DNA of 22,949 nucleotides from CBDCWT01 sp965223305. GTDB taxonomy: Bacteria; Planctomycetota; Planctomycetia; Pirellulales; Pirellulaceae. The notes under the pieces were generated by a model, which was not told the origin of the DNA, searched no databases, and saw only the letters and a list, made by a program, of their open reading frames with translations. The translations under genes and the position numbers were made by a program. How positions within the stretch are numbered: the first letter of the stretch is position 1; each line of letters opens with the position of its first letter. Location of the stretch: contig CBDCWT010000039.1 in the NCBI GenBank assembly GCA_965223305.1, forward strand, positions 1 to 22,949, read 5' to 3'. Below, piece after piece: positions 15,318-22,863 of this stretch.

Positions 15318-16523
15318 ATGAAGATCGCCTTGCTAGGAGTCGACCCGGACGTTCGTGAACTGGCCGAGTATCTTGTCCACTCTACGCAGCACCGAGTAGT
15401 CACTGCGGTTGGCGCGGGGCCGGCCATGGAGTTCCTGCAGGGGATTGAGCCAGCGGTTCGGTTTGAGAGGGACTGGGAAGGTCTGATTGCCGCTGAAGAA
15501 ATCGACGCGATTCTCGTTGGCCGCGGTGAGGATCAGGAACTGCACGACGAGCAGCTACGGAAGCTCGCGCAGGCGGGTTCGACACTGGTGGTGTCGCATC
15601 CATCTTGTTCGGCGCTGGTAGCATACGAGTTGGACATGATCCGCTCGGACGTGGGTGGAGTGCTGATCCCGTTGTTTTCCGGCCGGTCGCATCCCGGGTT
15701 AGCCCGGCTGGCAGCCATCGTTGGGGAGGGCGCAGCCGGCCCACTCGGATCGCTGAGCCGCGTCGACATTGAGAGGGCAGTGCCAGGCTGCGATCAGGCC
15801 ACTTTTCAACACTACCTGGCACTTGACGCTTATGTTGCAGCACAGCTGATTGGTCCGATCACCACCGTCAGCGCGATCGGCGCTGCGGCCGAAGTCGGAG
15901 CAACCGAGTCGCTGACCGTACACCTTGCAGGCGACGGTCCTCTTCAGGCGAGATGGACAGCGACTCCACACATGGAGTCCAGGGTATGTCTGATAGGCTC
16001 GAAAGGCGCGGCCACTCTGCAGCAATCCGGCGGTCCCCGCTCGTGGACGCTCGACACCACATTCGAGGCGGTCGGCAACTCCTTCGGGGACTGGGATCCA
16101 TCGAGTGCTGCCGTCGACGAGCTCGAGCGCGCCCTGTCGGGCGAGTACGCTGCTGACAGCTGGCAAGAGGCTTGCCGTCACCTGGAGATTGCTGAGACGG
16201 CAATGCAGAGCCTCCGGCGCAAAAGAACTCTCGATGTCTACAGTGACCCGAGAACTGAAGAGGGGTCTTTTAAAGGCGTTATGGCGATGGTCAGCTGCGC
16301 TCTGCTGTTGCTTGTAGTGATGGCATTCATTCTGCTCGCAGTCATCGAGGGATTTCGGCTTCCACTAGTTGGGTTGACCGCTTCCGAAGAAACAGACGCC
16401 TGGCCGCTGGCCATAAGATTGTGGCCGGTTTATCCGCTGCTAGCATTCCTGGGATTGCAGTTGCTGTTAATGGTGGCCCGCAGGCCCAGGTCGCAACACG
16501 ACTTCGCAGCAGATCGCTCGTGA
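15318..16523 (+). CDS. Gfo/Idh-like protein with C-terminal two-helix membrane domain
   Basis: A 401-residue protein from ATG 15318 (ACAATATG context, no strong ribosome site). The first ~120 residues look like a Rossmann fold of the Gfo/Idh/MocA type: MKIALLGVDPDVRELAEYL, DWEGLIAAEEIDAILVGRG, LAQAGSTLVVSHP. The nucleotide loop (GVDPDV) lacks the usual GxGxxG and the typical catalytic EKP is replaced by SHPSCSA, so it may not be an active dehydrogenase. The middle (about 135-300) resembles the C-terminal beta-sheet domain, with CLIGSKGAATL. Two transmembrane helices follow (about 316-338, VMAMVSCALLLLVVMAFILLA; about 370-390, LWPVYPLLAFLGLQLLLMV), so it is membrane anchored, which is unusual. 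The last residues (FAADRS) and the TGA stop lie within a remnant of the MITE-like element (16498-16536). Confidence 0.75.
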   Translation: MKIALLGVDPDVRELAEYLVHSTQHRVVTAVGAGPAMEFLQGIEPAVRFERDWEGLIAAEEIDAILVGRGEDQELHDEQLRKLAQAGSTLVVSHPSCSALVAYELDMIRSDVGGVLIPLFSGRSHPGLARLAAIVGEGAAGPLGSLSRVDIERAVPGCDQATFQHYLALDAYVAAQLIGPITTVSAIGAAAEVGATESLTVHLAGDGPLQARWTATPHMESRVCLIGSKGAATLQQSGGPRSWTLDTTFEAVGNSFGDWDPSSAAVDELERALSGEYAADSWQEACRHLEIAETAMQSLRRKRTLDVYSDPRTEEGSFKGVMAMVSCALLLLVVMAFILLAVIEGFRLPLVGLTASEETDAWPLAIRLWPVYPLLAFLGLQLLLMVARRPRSQHDFAADRS

Positions 16524-16536
16524 ATGATCCAGGTTA
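16498..16536. mobile_element. Solo end of the MITE-like element
   Basis: Thirty-nine bases match the complement of the first 39 bases of element copy 1 at 34 positions, ending GATCGCTCGTGAATGATCC then AGGTTA. The outer end again falls on TA. The rest of the element is absent, so this is a one-ended remnant. It contains the TGA stop of the Gfo/Idh-like gene (16521-16523) and the ATG of the next reading frame (16524-16526). Confidence 0.75.
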
Positions 16537-17000
16537 AAGTTGTTGCGGAAAACTGCCGACAGACCAACAGCCGTAACTTTCTTTTTGACTTGTGGACTGT
16601 CGCGCGCGAGCTAGCATTGGCCAACCAAGCGAGTCTCTGGTGGAATCTGCAGCGGACCGGTCTGGTGGGTGCCGCGTTGGTGGTTTCGGCTGGGTGCTGC
16701 GCTCCGCTGATTCGCTCCGACAGGTTGGTTGATCAGCCCAGCCCTTCGGTGGCCAAGGGAGAAGAGGCTGCCAGTACGGAGGTCGCCATACCGCTGTTTC
16801 CGGATCGTTTAGTGGGTATATGTCGACCGCTGCTGCACTATCTGGCTGGTCCATTCACGCCCCAGGAGACGATCGACCAATATCAATCGGCGGTCCAACC
16901 TCCTCATTCGAAATTCCACCCAGTCCCCACCAGGCCTGTTTTCGCCCCCCAACCTTACGAGCTGGGGCCAGTGGTCTCGATTCCTCTGCCGAACGAATAA
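16524..17000 (+). CDS. Hypothetical protein, possible lipoprotein
   Basis: A 158-residue frame whose ATG directly abuts the upstream stop codon (TGAATG). No family is recognised. Around residues 46-59 it has a hydrophobic run ending in cysteines (LVGAALVVSAGCC, Cys58), which resembles a lipoprotein signal if translation begins downstream, for example at TTG 16617 (about 127 residues). The C-terminal half is Pro-rich with GPFTPQETIDQYQSAVQPP, then HSKFHPVPTRPVFAPQP, which looks like real, structured-motif coding sequence in planctomycete style. The first residues (MIQVK) come from the MITE remnant, which argues that the ATG at 16524 may not be the original start. Start uncertain, existence moderately supported. 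Confidence 0.55.
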   Translation: MIQVKVVAENCRQTNSRNFLFDLWTVARELALANQASLWWNLQRTGLVGAALVVSAGCCAPLIRSDRLVDQPSPSVAKGEEAASTEVAIPLFPDRLVGICRPLLHYLAGPFTPQETIDQYQSAVQPPHSKFHPVPTRPVFAPQPYELGPVVSIPLPNE

Positions 17001-17540
17001 TGCCTGCCGGCTGGCCCGGCGGTATCTCGCCTGCTTGAACTCTCGACGGCGGAACCCACTCTCGGTGCTCCGCTGCAGCCGCCGGACTGCACCTTGCGTT
17101 TTGCAATTGGCCTGTAGTCTGGAGAACATCGGTGCGGAGCAGACAAAAGGTGACCCACCAACAACCGGCATGAACATCTGATCAGACAAACCGCGAGGCG
17201 ACGCGGTTAGTTAGGGATTAGTTAGGGATTTCTGTAGCCGAATTCACCAGAATTTGGACGAATCGGCAGTTCACCAAACTCAGGCGAGTTCGGCTACGCT
17301 CAGGCGAGTTCGGCTACGATCGGATAGCGACGGAACGTCGGAGAGAAGTCCAGGTTAGACGCGCGGTGTGAAGTTAGGTCGACTCTAACCTCGATGTCGT
17401 TGCGTTTGAAGGCAACGATTCTCCTGCGCCGATTCATACATCCGGCCCATCCATTGCTGCGGAGATGCATCCGCTGCAAAGGTGCTAGCTGTCCCGCTTG
17501 CCTTTAGAACCTAGCGACCAAGTTCACTGACGAGCACCCA
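17001..17540. other. Intergenic region upstream of the HtrA-like gene
   Basis: No supported gene in 540 bp. It holds a perfect tandem duplication of the 11-mer TTAGTTAGGGA (17207-17228) and a cluster of the GTAGCCGAAYTC repeat (17234-17317). The last 220 bp (17320-17540) should contain the promoter of the downstream protease gene, but no clear -35/-10 pair could be picked with confidence. Confidence 0.7.
17234..17317. repeat. Dispersed GTAGCCGAAYTC repeat cluster, second locus
   Basis: One direct unit (17234-17257) faces an inverted unit (17274-17297), which is followed by a partial inverted duplicate (17299-17317, CTCAGGCGAGTTCGGCTAC). The same unit occurs at 5629-5747. The direct/inverted arrangement can form a stem of more than 20 bp with a loop of about 16 bases. 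Confidence 0.85.
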
Positions 17541-18926
17541 ATGCCCGCAATCGCTGTTTTCCAGGCTCCACCTTGCCGACGTGCTGTCGTCGGGTTGGTT
17601 TGCCTGCTTGCCGTACCGGTCTCAATTTCCCAAGCATCGTCCTTGCGCCGAACCGCTATCGTTCGCGCGGTGCAAGATGCCGCTCCGTCTGTCGTGAATA
17701 TTCACGGCCGCAAGACAGTGCGAACTGACCGCGCCGAGTCGATCAACACGTCGGACGGTTTCAAGCAAGTCAACGGCATGGGGACAGGCGTGGTTATTGA
17801 TGAGCGTGGATATATTGTCACCAATTTTCACGTGATCGAAGGTGTCCGGCAGATCCAGGTCACCACCGCGCCGTCCGTGCTCAGCGATGGGACGGCCGTC
17901 GAGGGCCAAACGGTCATCGGTCGACTGATTGCGCACGATCCTGCTACGGATCTGGCGATTATCAAAGTCGACATGGACGTTCCGCTGCCAGTGATCAGGA
18001 TTGGCACCTCGAGCGATCTACTGGCAGGCGAACCGGTAGTGGCGATCGGTAACGCCTATGGGTATGAGCACACGGTAACGCGCGGGATCATCAGTGCGTT
18101 GCATCGTCCAGTGCAGGTCAGCGACACGCAGAAATACGTCGACTTGATACAGACTGACGCCAGCATCAACCCCGGCAATTCGGGGGGGCCTTTGCTAAAT
18201 ATTGACGGCGACATGATCGGCATCAACGTGGCTGTCCGCGTTGGTGCCCAGGGAATTGGATTCGCCGTCCCGATCGACCAAGCGATCGACGTCACGTCGA
18301 GGCTGCTGGACAGTGAGGTCACACGGCGCGTAGCACATGGCATTTCTGGCCGCACGGAGACGACGCCGGTAAGCAGCAAGTTCGTAATCGACTCGGTGGA
18401 TCCCGGTAGTGCTGCCGCGCTGGGCGGATTGAACAGCGGCGACGTGCTCACAAAGCTGGGCGAGGTGGCCGTCAATCGCTCGTTGGATTTCGAGCGGGCG
18501 CTGATCGGGCGCCGGCCCGGTGAATCGCTGCCAATGACTTTTGTCCGCAGTGGCTCGGCCCGGCACGGTCGAATCGTTCTGGGGGATATTCGCCAGAGCC
18601 AAGCGGGCGTCTCGGACCGCAGCTGGAGGATTCTGGGGCTTAGGTTGGCACCGATCACGGCGCACAACTTCCAGAAACTCAATTCCCGCTACAACGGTGG
18701 CCTGAAGGTTGTTGCGGTTCGTAACAGCGGACCTGCATTTAATCAGGGCATTCGCTATGGCGACGTACTAGTCGGTATGCACAAGTGGGAAACAGTCTCG
18801 ATGGACAACATGGCTTACATACTCGACAACGACGAGTTCAGACGCTCGCAACCGGTCAAGTTTTATGTCCTGCGAGAAGGTGAAACCCTCTACGGTCACC
18901 TGGACCTCTCGGTGATTGGTGACTAG
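17541..18926 (+). CDS. HtrA/DegP-like serine protease with two PDZ domains
   Basis: A 461-residue trypsin-like protease from ATG 17541. A signal peptide (about 13-32, RAVVGLVCLLAVPVSISQA) predicts periplasmic export. The protease domain (about 40-245) has the full triad: His97 in TNFHVIE, Asp137 in DPATDLAII, Ser214 in NPGNSGGPL. Two PDZ-like domains follow, about 275-345 (SVDPGSAAALGGLNSGDVL) and about 360-455 (VAVRNSGPAFNQGIRYGDVLVG). The family degrades or refolds damaged envelope proteins. Length and domain order fit DegP/DegQ, although planctomycetes carry many paralogues, so no specific symbol is given. It starts after a long repeat-containing intergenic region and is followed by thiL after about 170 bp. 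Confidence 0.93.
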   Translation: MPAIAVFQAPPCRRAVVGLVCLLAVPVSISQASSLRRTAIVRAVQDAAPSVVNIHGRKTVRTDRAESINTSDGFKQVNGMGTGVVIDERGYIVTNFHVIEGVRQIQVTTAPSVLSDGTAVEGQTVIGRLIAHDPATDLAIIKVDMDVPLPVIRIGTSSDLLAGEPVVAIGNAYGYEHTVTRGIISALHRPVQVSDTQKYVDLIQTDASINPGNSGGPLLNIDGDMIGINVAVRVGAQGIGFAVPIDQAIDVTSRLLDSEVTRRVAHGISGRTETTPVSSKFVIDSVDPGSAAALGGLNSGDVLTKLGEVAVNRSLDFERALIGRRPGESLPMTFVRSGSARHGRIVLGDIRQSQAGVSDRSWRILGLRLAPITAHNFQKLNSRYNGGLKVVAVRNSGPAFNQGIRYGDVLVGMHKWETVSMDNMAYILDNDEFRRSQPVKFYVLREGETLYGHLDLSVIGD

Positions 18927-19094
18927 GCTGCCCCGCAGCGTCATCTCTGGGTCAACCCGCTATACTGTTGTCTTTGGCTCAAAGACCTCTGTTGCTCCCC
19001 GTGCTCGCCCAGGCGGGAGATCTCTACGCAGCCGTTGACAGTTTTGAAACCAGGCTTCGCCGTCGAGGCTGTGTTTCGGGGCCCCGCTCGAAAA

Positions 19095-20003
19095 ATGGAA
19101 GCTGAGTTCATTGACTGGTTGCGCCGTCAAGTACAGCCGTCACCATTGGTGCCGAAGGGCATCGGAGACGATGCGGCCGTCGTCAGCATTCCGACTGGCA
19201 CCGGTGTTGTAACGAGCGACATGCTGATGGACGGGGTCGACTTCGAGTTGGCGCACAGCGACGCTCAGCGAGTCGGTCGCAAGGCACTCGCGGTGAACCT
19301 TAGCGACTTGGCGGCGATGGCTGCCCGGCCGATCGCTGCGATCGTGTCCGTAGCAGTTCCCACCGAGGCGGGCCTACATTTTGCGACCGAGTTCTATAGC
19401 GGTTTGCTGGAGCTCGCTGAGTCATTCGACGTTGCCGTTGCGGGAGGGGATACGAACAGTTGGTCTGGTCCGTTTGCAGTCAGCATCACCTTGCTGGGCA
19501 GTCCTACTGGGAGTGGACCGGTGCTGCGGAGCGGCGGCCGTATTGGGGATGAACTAATCGTGACCGGCCAGTTCGGCGGGAGCATTCTAGGCAGCCATTT
19601 CGATTTCATCCCGCGGATTGAAGAGGCGATTTGGCTTCACGAGCGATCAGAACTGCACGCGGCGATCGATGTCAGTGACGGTTTGTCGCTTGATCTGTCG
19701 CGGCTTGCTAGCGAGAGTGGTTGCGGTGCGCTCGTGGATCCTGAGCTGATTCCCATATCACCGGCTGCCCACCGGCTGGCGGCCGCTGATGGAATCTCTC
19801 CGCTTGAACATGCGTTGGCTGATGGAGAGGACTTCGAGTTGATTCTCGCAGTTCCAAAAGCTGTTTCTGAGCGGCTGATTGCCAACCAGCCGCTCCAAGT
19901 TCCGTTGACTCGAATCGGGCGGCTTGTGCCCGAGCGCGGGCTCTGGCAGACCAACTCGGATGGTAGTCGGACAGCGCTTCCTCCGCGAGGATACGAACAC
20001 TAG
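19095..20003 (+). CDS. thiL: Thiamine-monophosphate kinase
   Basis: A 302-residue protein. It phosphorylates thiamine monophosphate to thiamine diphosphate with ATP, the last step of cofactor synthesis, in the cytoplasm. Seen: FIDWLRR near the start, GIGDDAAVV (23-30), TSDMLMDGVDFEL (40-52), GRKALAVNLSDLAAMAARP, VAVAGGDTNSW (about 113-123), ISDGL-type block AIDVSDGLSLDL, and DGEDFELIL near the C-terminus. ATG 19095 gives the family N-terminus; a TTG 60 bp upstream is also in frame but adds nothing family-like. The TAG stop (20001-20003) is the first three bases of the MITE-like element, so the insertion may have defined or slightly changed the C-terminus. No TPP riboswitch is seen upstream. 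Confidence 0.94.
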   Translation: MEAEFIDWLRRQVQPSPLVPKGIGDDAAVVSIPTGTGVVTSDMLMDGVDFELAHSDAQRVGRKALAVNLSDLAAMAARPIAAIVSVAVPTEAGLHFATEFYSGLLELAESFDVAVAGGDTNSWSGPFAVSITLLGSPTGSGPVLRSGGRIGDELIVTGQFGGSILGSHFDFIPRIEEAIWLHERSELHAAIDVSDGLSLDLSRLASESGCGALVDPELIPISPAAHRLAAADGISPLEHALADGEDFELILAVPKAVSERLIANQPLQVPLTRIGRLVPERGLWQTNSDGSRTALPPRGYEH

Positions 20004-20180
20004 CCCGAATTATTCATGAGCGATCTGCTGCGAGGTCGTAAGTCCATCCGTGGCTTCGTCATGCTTCACAATTCTCCCTCGACGTATTGCTACAATACGC
20101 CTGCGGAAGAATTGCTCGCCTTCCTTGCCACGAACGTACTTACAACCTCTCGCGACGATCTTCACGAATAATCCGGGCTA
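20001..20180. mobile_element. MITE-like element, copy 2
   Basis: A 180-bp non-coding element between thiL and tsaE, nearly identical to copy 1 at 14431-14604. Left end TAGCCCGAATTATTCATGA; right end, read inward, TAGCCCGGATTATTCGTGA. The central hairpin is CGTATTG-CTA-CAATACG; its single difference from copy 1 lies in the loop. It has a 7-bp addition (near 20044-20050) and lacks one base near the right end relative to copy 1. TA flanks both ends. It leaves only four bases before the tsaE ATG. Confidence 0.87.
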
Positions 20181-20184
20181 GGGA

Positions 20185-20658
20185 ATGATCTATCGTTTCA
20201 CAGCCAATTCGATCATGGATACCCGGCGGCTTGCCGAAGCGCTAGCTCAGGTCGTACCGGACGGGATGACGATCGGTTTGTGCGGGACCCTGGGAGCAGG
20301 GAAAACGCAGCTAGTCCGTGGTCTGGCGGAGGCGTGCGGTGTACCGGCTGACAAAGTGGTCAGTCCGACTTTTGTTCTCTGCCAGCAGTACAGCGCCCTG
20401 CGCTCGTTCGATCATATGGACGTCTACCGGCTGCACGACGAAGACGAGTTTTTGGAGCTGGGACCCGAAGAGTACTTTGCCTCGCCGGCCATTACGATCA
20501 TCGAGTGGGCCGATAAAGTCGAGCAGTGCCTTCCGCCGAGTCGTCTCATGGTCCACATCGAGATTACCGGCGACGAGCTGCGTAGCTTCACGATTCAGCC
20601 GCATGGAGAGGTCGCGGAAGGGGTCGTCCAGGAGTTAGCGAACCGGCTCGACCAATGA
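20185..20658 (+). CDS. tsaE: tRNA threonylcarbamoyladenosine biosynthesis ATPase TsaE
   Basis: A 157-residue P-loop protein of usual TsaE length. It works with TsaB and TsaD to add threonylcarbamoyl to A37 of ANN-decoding tRNAs. Seen: Walker A GTLGAGKT (34-41), VSPTFVL (59-65), FDHMDVYRL (75-83), LELGPEEYFA, and IIEWADKVE (105-113). The start at ATG 20185 gives the family opening MIYRFTANS; an ATG at 20215 would cut this off. The only ribosome-site-like sequence (GGGCTAGGGA) is at the very end of the adjacent MITE-like element and directly before the ATG, which is close spacing. Expression may depend on read-through from thiL or on the element. It converges with hslU, whose stop is 36 bp away. 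Confidence 0.94.
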   Translation: MIYRFTANSIMDTRRLAEALAQVVPDGMTIGLCGTLGAGKTQLVRGLAEACGVPADKVVSPTFVLCQQYSALRSFDHMDVYRLHDEDEFLELGPEEYFASPAITIIEWADKVEQCLPPSRLMVHIEITGDELRSFTIQPHGEVAEGVVQELANRLDQ

Positions 20659-20694
20659 GGTTACTCGACTGCGTCTGGCTCGAATCACGTGAAG

Positions 20695-22062
20695 TCACAG
20701 AATGAACTTGCTGAGGTCCTCGTCCTCAGCGATCTCCTCGAGTTTGTCACTGACATAACCGGCGTTGATGGACATCTTACCGGCGGCCATGTCGGGCGCA
20801 TCGAAGCTCAGCTCCTCGAGCAGTCGTTCCATGATGGTGTAGAGTCGCCGAGCACCGATGTTCTGAGTCGATTGGTTGACCTGAAAGGCGTACGAGGCGA
20901 GTGCTTCGACCGCATCTGTGGTGAAGTCCAGAGCGATCTCCTCGGTTTTCAAGAGTGCGGTGTATTGTTTGGTCAGCGAGCTCTTTGGTTCGGTGAGGAT
21001 GCGAATAAAGTCATCCTTGGTCAGATCCGACAACTCGACTCGAATCGGAAAGCGGCCTTGCAGCTCCGGCATCAGCTCGCTCGGCTTGGCGCGATGGAAG
21101 GCGCCCGCGGCAACGAACAGGATGTGGTCGGTTGACACGTACCCATAGCGTGTTTGCACGGTAGTGCCTTCGACGATCGGCAGTAGGTCACGTTGAACTC
21201 CTTGCCGCGACACATCGGCGCCCTTGCCGTCGCTGGCTACGACCTTGTCGATCTCGTCAAGAAAAATGATCCCCAGGTTTTCGGCTAGCTCGATCGCCGC
21301 CGCGTTGATCTTCTCTGCATCGAGCAGCGCTTCGCACTCTTGTTCGAAGATGACATCCCCTGCCTCGCGGACAGTCAGCTCGCGGCGAGTGGTACTCTTG
21401 GGCAGAACCTTTTCGAACATGCCTTGGATATCGAAGTCCATCTGCTCTACACTGACATTGCCGAGCATGATTGGCGAAGCTTTTTGTTCGATGGTTAGCT
21501 CGACGCGGCGTTCGTCCAGTTCACCAGCGGCCAGCATCGCTCGCATCTTGTCTCGCGTGCGCTGAAATCGTTCAGCAGCGTCGTCTCCTTCATCGCCGGC
21601 CGACTCTATTTCGATGGGTCGCGGCGCCAGCATCTCTACCAATCGATCGGTAGTTCGTTGCCGTGCCTCTTCTTCGACATTCCGCCGCTCCTTCTCTCGC
21701 ACCAGCCCAATCGCGTTTTCGACGAGCTCGCGGACCATACTTTCCACATCACGGCCGTAGTAGCCTACTTCCGTATATTTGGTCGCCTCGACCTTGATAA
21801 ACGGAGCCCCGGTCAGCTTGGCTAACCGTCGCGCGATTTCCGTTTTTCCCACACCGGTGGGACCGATCATGAGGATGTTTTTGGGAGCGATTTCAGCCCG
21901 CATTTCATCGGCGAGCTGCTGGCGGCGCCAGCGGTTACGGATGGCAATTGCCACAGCGCGTTTCGCATCGTGTTGGCCGACGATATGGCGGTCCAGCTCG
22001 GCAACGATTTCACGCGGCGTCAAAGTGCCCGACGATTTGGCGGGTAGGGCTAGGTTGAGCAC
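20695..22062 (-). CDS. hslU: HslU, ATPase subunit of the HslUV protease
   Basis: A 455-residue AAA+ unfoldase of normal HslU length. It unfolds substrates and threads them into HslV in the cytoplasm. Seen: LTPREIVAELDRHIVGQ (14-30), Walker A GPTGVGKT (67-74), pore loop GYYGRD (100-105; usually GYVG), a variable I-domain (about 115-230, charged), Walker B IIFLDEIDKV, sensor region TDHILFVAAGAFH, and arginine-finger block PELQGRFPIRVEL. The C-terminus EDEDLSKFIL matches the tail that inserts into HslV to activate it. ATG at 22062 overlaps the hslV 3' end by 13 bp, so the two are translationally coupled. Confidence 0.97.
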   Translation of the reverse strand: MLNLALPAKSSGTLTPREIVAELDRHIVGQHDAKRAVAIAIRNRWRRQQLADEMRAEIAPKNILMIGPTGVGKTEIARRLAKLTGAPFIKVEATKYTEVGYYGRDVESMVRELVENAIGLVREKERRNVEEEARQRTTDRLVEMLAPRPIEIESAGDEGDDAAERFQRTRDKMRAMLAAGELDERRVELTIEQKASPIMLGNVSVEQMDFDIQGMFEKVLPKSTTRRELTVREAGDVIFEQECEALLDAEKINAAAIELAENLGIIFLDEIDKVVASDGKGADVSRQGVQRDLLPIVEGTTVQTRYGYVSTDHILFVAAGAFHRAKPSELMPELQGRFPIRVELSDLTKDDFIRILTEPKSSLTKQYTALLKTEEIALDFTTDAVEALASYAFQVNQSTQNIGARRLYTIMERLLEELSFDAPDMAAGKMSINAGYVSDKLEEIAEDEDLSKFIL

Positions 22063-22592
22063 TCCAGCTCCTCCACAACAATGTTGGAATTCGTGTAGAT
22101 ATCGATGTCGGCGGCAATCCCCAGCGCCGCACGCACCACGTCGGCAGCGGAGAGAGAAGAGTGCGAGACTAACGCTCGCGCCGCCGCGATGGCATAGTTG
22201 CCACCAGAACCGATTCCAACAATTCCGTCCGTTGGTTGAATGACGTCGCCTGTCCCACTGACAAGCAACGTGGACTTCCTGTCAGCCACCGCCATTAATG
22301 CCTCCAACCGCCGCAGAGCCCTGTCAGTCCGCCATTCTTTCGCCAATTCCGTAGCCGCTCGTGGCATGTTGGCCGGATAGTCTTTGAGCTTTTCCTCGAA
22401 CCGTTCCAACAGTGCAAAGGCATCTGCGCTGGCGCCCGCGAAACCACACAACACCGTCCCGTCCAGGAGATGACGGATCTTGACGGCGTCTCCCTTCATG
22501 ATCGCGCTGCCAAGCGTCACTTGGCCGTCTCCACCCATGGCGACGAGCCCTTGGTGACGCACCGTTAGAATCGTAGTTGCCCTGATTTCCAT
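22050..22592 (-). CDS. hslV: HslV, proteolytic subunit of the HslUV protease
   Basis: A 180-residue Ntn-hydrolase of the proteasome beta-type family. ATG at 22592 gives MEIRATTILTVRH, in which a five-residue propeptide would be removed to expose the catalytic Thr (Thr6, mature Thr1). Mature Asp17 and Lys33 fall correctly (Asp22, Lys38 in GDGQVTLG and GDAVKIRHL). Later blocks are CGFAGASADAFALLERFEEKL, LVSGTGDVIQP, IGSGGNYAIAAARAL. An in-frame start at 22727 would add 45 residues without family similarity, and it would sit oddly before a protein that needs a free N-terminal Thr. It forms a 12-mer core inside HslU rings. It precedes hslU and overlaps it by 13 bp. No heat-shock promoter element was recognised upstream. 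Confidence 0.94.
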   Translation of the reverse strand: MEIRATTILTVRHQGLVAMGGDGQVTLGSAIMKGDAVKIRHLLDGTVLCGFAGASADAFALLERFEEKLKDYPANMPRAATELAKEWRTDRALRRLEALMAVADRKSTLLVSGTGDVIQPTDGIVGIGSGGNYAIAAARALVSHSSLSAADVVRAALGIAADIDIYTNSNIVVEELECST

Positions 22593-22794
22593 GAGATGCC
22601 CGAGGGTCTGCAAGCCACTGCAACCCGCATTGTCGCGGAAAACCCCGCCTAGCTCTAGGGTGGGACTTGGTCCGGTCAAAAACACCCGTTGACAGACGGT
22701 TTCGTTGAACGCTTTTTCTTGTTCCATCAGACACTCGGAACGTCCGGAGGGTGATACTGGGAGGGATGAGGCGGCGACAGTGCGGAGCGACGCC

Positions 22795-22863
22795 GGGAGG
22801 GCGACGCTCCTGCGGAGCCGTTCTTTCTCGCGCCCCTCGGCTCGGCGGGAGCCTCGCCCTCCC
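22795..22863. repeat. Inverted pair of GGGAGGGCGARGCTCC repeats
   Basis: A 26-bp unit (22795-22820) faces an inverted copy (22838-22863) with a 17-base loop; 23 of 26 positions pair. The same unit occurs singly at 11305-11330, 14401-14426 and, inverted, at 14728-14753. It lies upstream of hslV, within 22593-22949, where no gene is seen. It is a dispersed GC-rich palindrome family that may pause or stop transcription. Confidence 0.85.

Noticed and set aside
18927..19094. TPP riboswitch upstream of thiL
   Set aside because: No CTGAGA or other core TPP-aptamer motif is visible; only a weak TCTTT/AAAGA hairpin is present.
20659..20694. Terminator between convergent tsaE and hslU
   Set aside because: Only a 4-bp GTGA/TCAC stem is present, with no U-run; not supportable.
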